Shown: positions 14,571 to 17,672 of the stretch, one piece after another
Layout of the letters: each line of letters starts with the position of its first letter
Numbering within the stretch: position 1 is the first letter of the stretch
Assembly (NCBI GenBank): GCA_016777645.1
Contig: JADHRC010000018.1
Location: 1-17,672, forward strand
From: Alphaproteobacteria bacterium
GTDB lineage: Bacteria; Pseudomonadota; Alphaproteobacteria; Puniceispirillales; Marisalimonadaceae
Reading direction: 5' to 3'
Length of the DNA: 17,672 nucleotides
Notes under the pieces: generated by a model
What the model saw: only the letters and a program-made list of their open reading frames with translations
Database searches by the model: none
Told to the model about the DNA's origin: nothing
Made by a program: the position numbers and the translations under genes

Positions 14571-15014
14571 ATGAAAGAATTTCAAAAAATTAAAGAGACT
14601 GGTTCCTCAATGCTGTCGGAAGCTGAAAGTTCAGACAAACAAGAATTTGGTTCATTCTATTTATCAAGATTTCTAGGTTTTAAAATCACATATAGTGATG
14701 AAACTTGCATTGTAAAATTTAAAGCTAAATCACCTATGTTTAATCCACAAGGAACACTTCATGGAGGCATTATTGCTACTGCAATGGATGTATCTATGGG
14801 ACATTTACTTCATTATACTAACGGTTCTGGCGCAACATTGGAAATGAATGTTAAATATCTCTTGCCAATTAAAGAAGAAGAAATTGTCTGTAAAGGAAGT
14901 TATCTAAAAAAAGGGAAGACCATAGAGTTTCTTCAATCTCATTTATTTAGGGCAGACGGTAAGTTAGCAGCTTACGCTAGCGCCACTTGGATACCTTTAA
15001 ATAAAAAAATCTAG
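14571..15014 (+). CDS. PaaI-like hotdog-fold thioesterase
   Basis: A 147-residue hotdog-fold protein. The family motif is visible as FNPQGTLHGGIIATAMDVSMGH (split around residue 65): H64-G65-G66 followed by D73, which acts in catalysis in 4HBT/PaaI thioesterases. The later part (ATLEMNVKYLLPIKEEEIVC and FLQSHLFRADGKLAAYASATW, about 88-107 and 121-142) gives the beta-sheet that completes the dimeric fold. It hydrolyses an acyl-CoA, probably releasing a carboxylate from the pathway served by the two upstream enzymes. Start ATG at 14571 lacks an obvious ribosome-binding site; an in-frame ATG at 14610 is an alternative but the N-terminal helix favours the longer form. Third and last gene of the plus-strand operon; the next gene is convergent. 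Confidence 0.85.
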   Translation: MKEFQKIKETGSSMLSEAESSDKQEFGSFYLSRFLGFKITYSDETCIVKFKAKSPMFNPQGTLHGGIIATAMDVSMGHLLHYTNGSGATLEMNVKYLLPIKEEEIVCKGSYLKKGKTIEFLQSHLFRADGKLAAYASATWIPLNKKI

Positions 15015-15023
15015 AATATAATA

Positions 15024-15779
15024 TTATGACTTTCTCATATCACAATACTCGACAGCAGTCATTTTAAAGTATTCAGTATTTTCATAATCTATTTTAATTG
15101 GTTCAGGATCAACAATCTCAATATCCAGACCTCTACTAATTGCTATTCTTAGAGCAATTGATGTAATATTGACGCTAAATGATGTTCCTATAAATACCAT
15201 TTTACTAGCATTTTTCATCCAATTCTCGGCTTCAGTAATACGATATAAATCAGTATAGATTTCGTCAAATAACAAAACATAAGGCTTTAGAGATTTCCCA
15301 CGTATAGGGACTGGGATGTCATTAACAATCTGTATATTAAATTTTTTTAATAGTTTGGTTTTAAGCAAATTATCATCTGAAATATCTTCATCTATAATTT
15401 TATTCCACTCTGCGTTAAATGGAACTTGATGAACCATTTCATCATCATAATAGACAATTTTATCAAGCCTACCATGAATAGATATATAATCTGTATTTCC
15501 TGCCTTACCATCTAAACCGTCAATATTTTGAGTTATTAATTTTTTATCAGATAGCCAATAATGTGCTGAATTAGGCTTCACAGAACTGAAAGATGCAAAC
15601 CTTTTGAAATACCACAAGAGGAACTCACCAGGATTATTTTCATACATTGACCTTGTAGCCATTTCTTGAGGTGTAAAATTTTTACTGCCAATCGTCCAAA
15701 AACCATCACTACCTCTAAATGTTGGAATGCCGCTACTAGCACTTACTCCAGCACCAGTAATAAATAACTCGTTATTCAA
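15024..15779 (-). CDS. Sir2-family NAD-dependent deacylase-like protein without zinc-binding cysteines
   Basis: A 251-residue sirtuin. The NAD-binding motif GAGVSASSGIPTFRG (9-23), TQNIDGL (83-89), the catalytic histidine H102 in IHGR, FIGTSFSVN (about 196-204) and EIVDPEP (about 222-228) are all conserved. The two CxxC pairs that hold zinc in nearly all sirtuins are absent: the region from 103 to 170 has no cysteine, and the only cysteine of the protein is C246. Family members remove acyl groups from lysine or, in some subgroups, transfer ADP-ribose; this one could be either. It starts at a TTG (15779) with GAG six bases upstream; no ATG is available near that position. It is convergent with the thioesterase gene (9 bp between stops) and divergent from the ABC exporter genes. 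Confidence 0.85.
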   Translation of the reverse strand: MNNELFITGAGVSASSGIPTFRGSDGFWTIGSKNFTPQEMATRSMYENNPGEFLLWYFKRFASFSSVKPNSAHYWLSDKKLITQNIDGLDGKAGNTDYISIHGRLDKIVYYDDEMVHQVPFNAEWNKIIDEDISDDNLLKTKLLKKFNIQIVNDIPVPIRGKSLKPYVLLFDEIYTDLYRITEAENWMKNASKMVFIGTSFSVNITSIALRIAISRGLDIEIVDPEPIKIDYENTEYFKMTAVEYCDMRKS

Positions 15780-15910
15780 TATGAACTCGTATAAAATTAT
15801 CTATTAAGCTAATGAAAAATCTATATTATATCAATAACAGAAAATAAAATAATATTGATTAAGATTTATTAATACAAATTAGAAAAAATAAAATTATTTT
15901 TAATATCAAA

Positions 15911-15926
15911 AGACTTTATATAGTCT
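15911..15926. repeat. Small inverted repeat in the sirtuin/ABC-exporter divergent region
   Basis: AGACT (15911-15915) and AGTCT (15922-15926) form a 5-bp inverted repeat with a 6-base A/T spacer, 38 bp before the YadG-like gene. The remainder of the 184-bp gap (15780-15963) shows no other clear structure, only long A/T runs. It could be an operator, at low confidence. Confidence 0.2.
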
Positions 15927-15963
15927 ATATGTAGATATATTTTATATACAAAAGGATAAAATT

Positions 15964-16884
15964 TTGTCGGCAATAATATCAGTCAAAAATTTAGTAAAAG
16001 TTTATGATAATAAATTTACAGCTGTAAAAAATTTAAATCTTGAAATCAACAAAGGTGAAATAATTGCTCTCTTAGGACCCAATGGAGCAGGCAAAACAAC
16101 TCTAATCTCAACTATATGTGGTCTTGCATCTATTACCTCTGGGTCAATAACCATCAATAATATGGATGTTATAAAAGATTACAGGAAAACTAGAGAGATT
16201 GTTGGCTTAGTCCCTCAAGAATTAGCTTTAGAACCATTCGAAAAAGTCATAAATGCAATAAGATTTTCAAGAAGATTATTTGGAAAAAAAGATGACGATG
16301 TTTATCTAGAAAAACTTTTGGGTAAGTTACAGCTTTATGAAAAGAAAAATAATATTATTAAATCTCTTTCTGGTGGTATGAAACGAAGAGTAATGATTGC
16401 TAAAGCCTTAAGTCATAATCCACAAATTTTATTTTTAGATGAGCCTACCGCAGGTGTTGATGTTGAGCTTAGAAAGGATATGTGGAATATAATAAAGGAG
16501 CTTAAAGCTGATGGTGTGACTATAATTTTAACTACTCACTATATAGAAGAAGCTGAAATGATTGCTGATAGAATAGGTATTATAAATAAGGGAGAATTAT
16601 TACTTGTAGAAGAAAAAAGTAAACTAATTAAACGGATGAGTGTTAAAACCTTAAAAGTTAAACTTAAAAAAACACTCAAACAAATACCGAAAAAACTTAA
16701 ACAATATAATTTAAAATTAATAGATAATGGCAACTCTTTTCATTACTTTTATAACACCAGCAATGAGAAAACAGGGATTACCTCCCTTCTATCTGACATG
16801 AACGAAATAGGTATTAGCTTGTTTGATATACAAACTGAAGAAACTTCATTAGAAGAAATCTTTGTGAAAATTATTAAGGATTAA
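15964..16884 (+). CDS. ABC-2 type transporter ATP-binding protein, YadG-like
   Basis: A 306-residue ATPase. The Walker A motif is GPNGAGKTT (about 39-47), the signature LSGGMKRR (about 136-143), Walker B ILFLDEPTAGVD (about 156-167) and the switch histidine is in LTTHYIEEAE (about 189-198). The order and details (LVPQE near 79, GMKRR, GVDVELRKDMW) follow Escherichia coli YadG closely. It couples ATP hydrolysis to the neighbouring permease YadH-like protein; the cargo of this pair is unknown even in E. coli. The start is TTG at 15964, supported by AAGGA seven bases upstream. The C-terminal third (after 220) is lysine-rich and would be the usual regulatory extension. It is followed after 4 bp by the permease gene. 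Confidence 0.9.
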   Translation: MSAIISVKNLVKVYDNKFTAVKNLNLEINKGEIIALLGPNGAGKTTLISTICGLASITSGSITINNMDVIKDYRKTREIVGLVPQELALEPFEKVINAIRFSRRLFGKKDDDVYLEKLLGKLQLYEKKNNIIKSLSGGMKRRVMIAKALSHNPQILFLDEPTAGVDVELRKDMWNIIKELKADGVTIILTTHYIEEAEMIADRIGIINKGELLLVEEKSKLIKRMSVKTLKVKLKKTLKQIPKKLKQYNLKLIDNGNSFHYFYNTSNEKTGITSLLSDMNEIGISLFDIQTEETSLEEIFVKIIKD

Positions 16885-16888
16885 AAGT

Positions 16889-17650
16889 ATGAACCTTAGA
16901 GGAATAAGAGCTATCTATATTTATGAAATGAATAGATCTTTAAGAACTTTAATCCAAAGTCTCGTTTCTCCTGTTTTATCAACCATGCTTTATTTTATTG
17001 TTTTTGGTGCAGCTATTGGCTCTAGAATGGAAAATATTAGTAATGTTTCATACGGAGAATTTATTGTCCCAGGACTTATAATGTTAACTGTACAAATGCA
17101 AAGTGTGAACAATGCTTCATTTGGTATATATTTTCCTAAATTTATTGGAACTACATATGAGCTTTTATCTGCTCCATTGTCTTTTGTAGAAATAGTAATT
17201 GGTTATGTAGGTGCAGCTACAACTAAGGCATTTTCTATTGGATTAATTATATTAGCCACTTCTTATCTCTTTGTTGACATAGATATAAAATACCCTCTTT
17301 TTATGGTGTTTTTTCTACTGTTAACCTGTTTAACATTTAGTTTACTTGGGTTTATTATCGGCATAGTTTCGGATAATTTTGAACAACTTAATATAGTTCC
17401 TATGCTTATCATAACTCCTTTAGTCTTTTTGGGTGGAAGCTTTTATACTATTGAAATGTTACCAGAATTTTGGCAAAACTTTGCGTTATTAAACCCTATT
17501 GTTTACCTTATTTCTGGTTTCAGGTGGACATTCTTTGGTATTGGAGATGTTCCAATTATAACTAGTGTGATTTTTATATTAATATTTACCTCTTCTTGTA
17601 TTGGGGTGATTTGGTATATTTTTAAAACAGGATATAGAATTAAAAATTAA
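16889..17650 (+). CDS. ABC-2 type transporter permease, YadH/NodJ-like
   Basis: A 253-residue membrane protein of the ABC-2 superfamily with about six hydrophobic segments (roughly 22-42, 55-76, 101-122, 130-158, 166-186, 221-244). Family segments are the N-terminal MNRSLRTLIQSLVSPVLSTM (14-33), YGEFIVPGLIMLTVQ (about 54-68), and the late TPLVFLGGSFYTIEMLPEFW (about 175-194) leading to LLNPIVYLISGFRW (about 198-211), the ABC-2 signature. It forms a homodimeric export channel with the upstream ATPase. Substrates of this family include lipids, polysaccharides or drugs; none is indicated here. The start has AAGGA inside the end of the ATPase gene, indicating translational coupling. The gene ends 22 bases before the window edge. 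Confidence 0.9.
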   Translation: MNLRGIRAIYIYEMNRSLRTLIQSLVSPVLSTMLYFIVFGAAIGSRMENISNVSYGEFIVPGLIMLTVQMQSVNNASFGIYFPKFIGTTYELLSAPLSFVEIVIGYVGAATTKAFSIGLIILATSYLFVDIDIKYPLFMVFFLLLTCLTFSLLGFIIGIVSDNFEQLNIVPMLIITPLVFLGGSFYTIEMLPEFWQNFALLNPIVYLISGFRWTFFGIGDVPIITSVIFILIFTSSCIGVIWYIFKTGYRIKN

Positions 17651-17672
17651 ATATTTAAGAATTATTTAATTA

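Noticed and set aside
15964..17650. Nod-factor (NodIJ) export genes
   Set aside because: The permease resembles NodJ because of a shared superfamily, but the ATPase follows YadG in motif detail and there are no nodulation genes.
1..17672. CRISPR arrays, tRNA genes, insertion sequences, integration sites or a defence island
   Set aside because: No regularly spaced repeats, no cloverleaf-like segments, no transposase or integrase, and no toxin-antitoxin pair were recognised; the sirtuin alone is not enough to call a defence system.

Overview
The window is AT-rich (roughly 30% GC by eye), densely packed and has very short intergenic gaps. All gene products resemble those of free-living, oligotrophic marine Alphaproteobacteria (SAR11/SAR116/AEGEAN-169-like streamlined genomes). 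This placement is an inference from composition, TRAP-TAXI uptake, the PuuD-like membrane protein and gene density; no rRNA or other phylogenetic marker is present. I see no tRNA, rRNA, CRISPR array, insertion sequence or phage gene.

Layout. 1-427 (-): 5' part of a methylmalonate-semialdehyde dehydrogenase (mmsA-like) running off the left edge, divergent from a GNAT acetyltransferase (535-1062, +). 1059-2549 (-): N-acyl-D-amino-acid deacylase-type amidohydrolase, divergent from a short PuuD-like membrane protein (2690-3271, +) that ends in a bidirectional terminator. 3312-7438 (-): a four-gene run transcribed as MFS carrier, SMP-30/gluconolactonase-like hydrolase, Tat-exported PotD-like binding protein, TenA. 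7525-7992 (+): HugZ-like FMN-binding split-barrel protein. 8001-10709 (-): a two-gene TRAP-TAXI uptake system (binding protein, then fused permease). 10793-11227: two very small ORFs. 11281-11703 (-): small heat-shock protein with a possible ROSE-type RNA thermometer and heat-shock promoter. 11844-15014 (+): Baeyer-Villiger monooxygenase, mandelate-racemase-subgroup enolase and PaaI-like thioesterase, apparently one operon. 15024-15779 (-): sirtuin without zinc cysteines. 15964-17650 (+): YadG/YadH-type ABC-2 exporter.

How it fits together. Most of the window is catabolic and uptake accessory content: organic-acid transport (TRAP-TAXI, MFS), hydrolysis of lactones and N-acyl amino acids, ketone oxidation followed by sugar-acid-type enolase chemistry and acyl-CoA hydrolysis, and entry to propionyl-CoA/acetyl-CoA through MmsA. 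No single complete pathway can be read off. The items that most deserve a second look are the hsp20 leader, the zinc-less sirtuin, the three-gene BVMO cassette, the TenA/binding-protein cluster without its own ABC permease, the cytochrome-less PuuD-like protein, and two nearly identical palindromes in separate divergent promoter regions.
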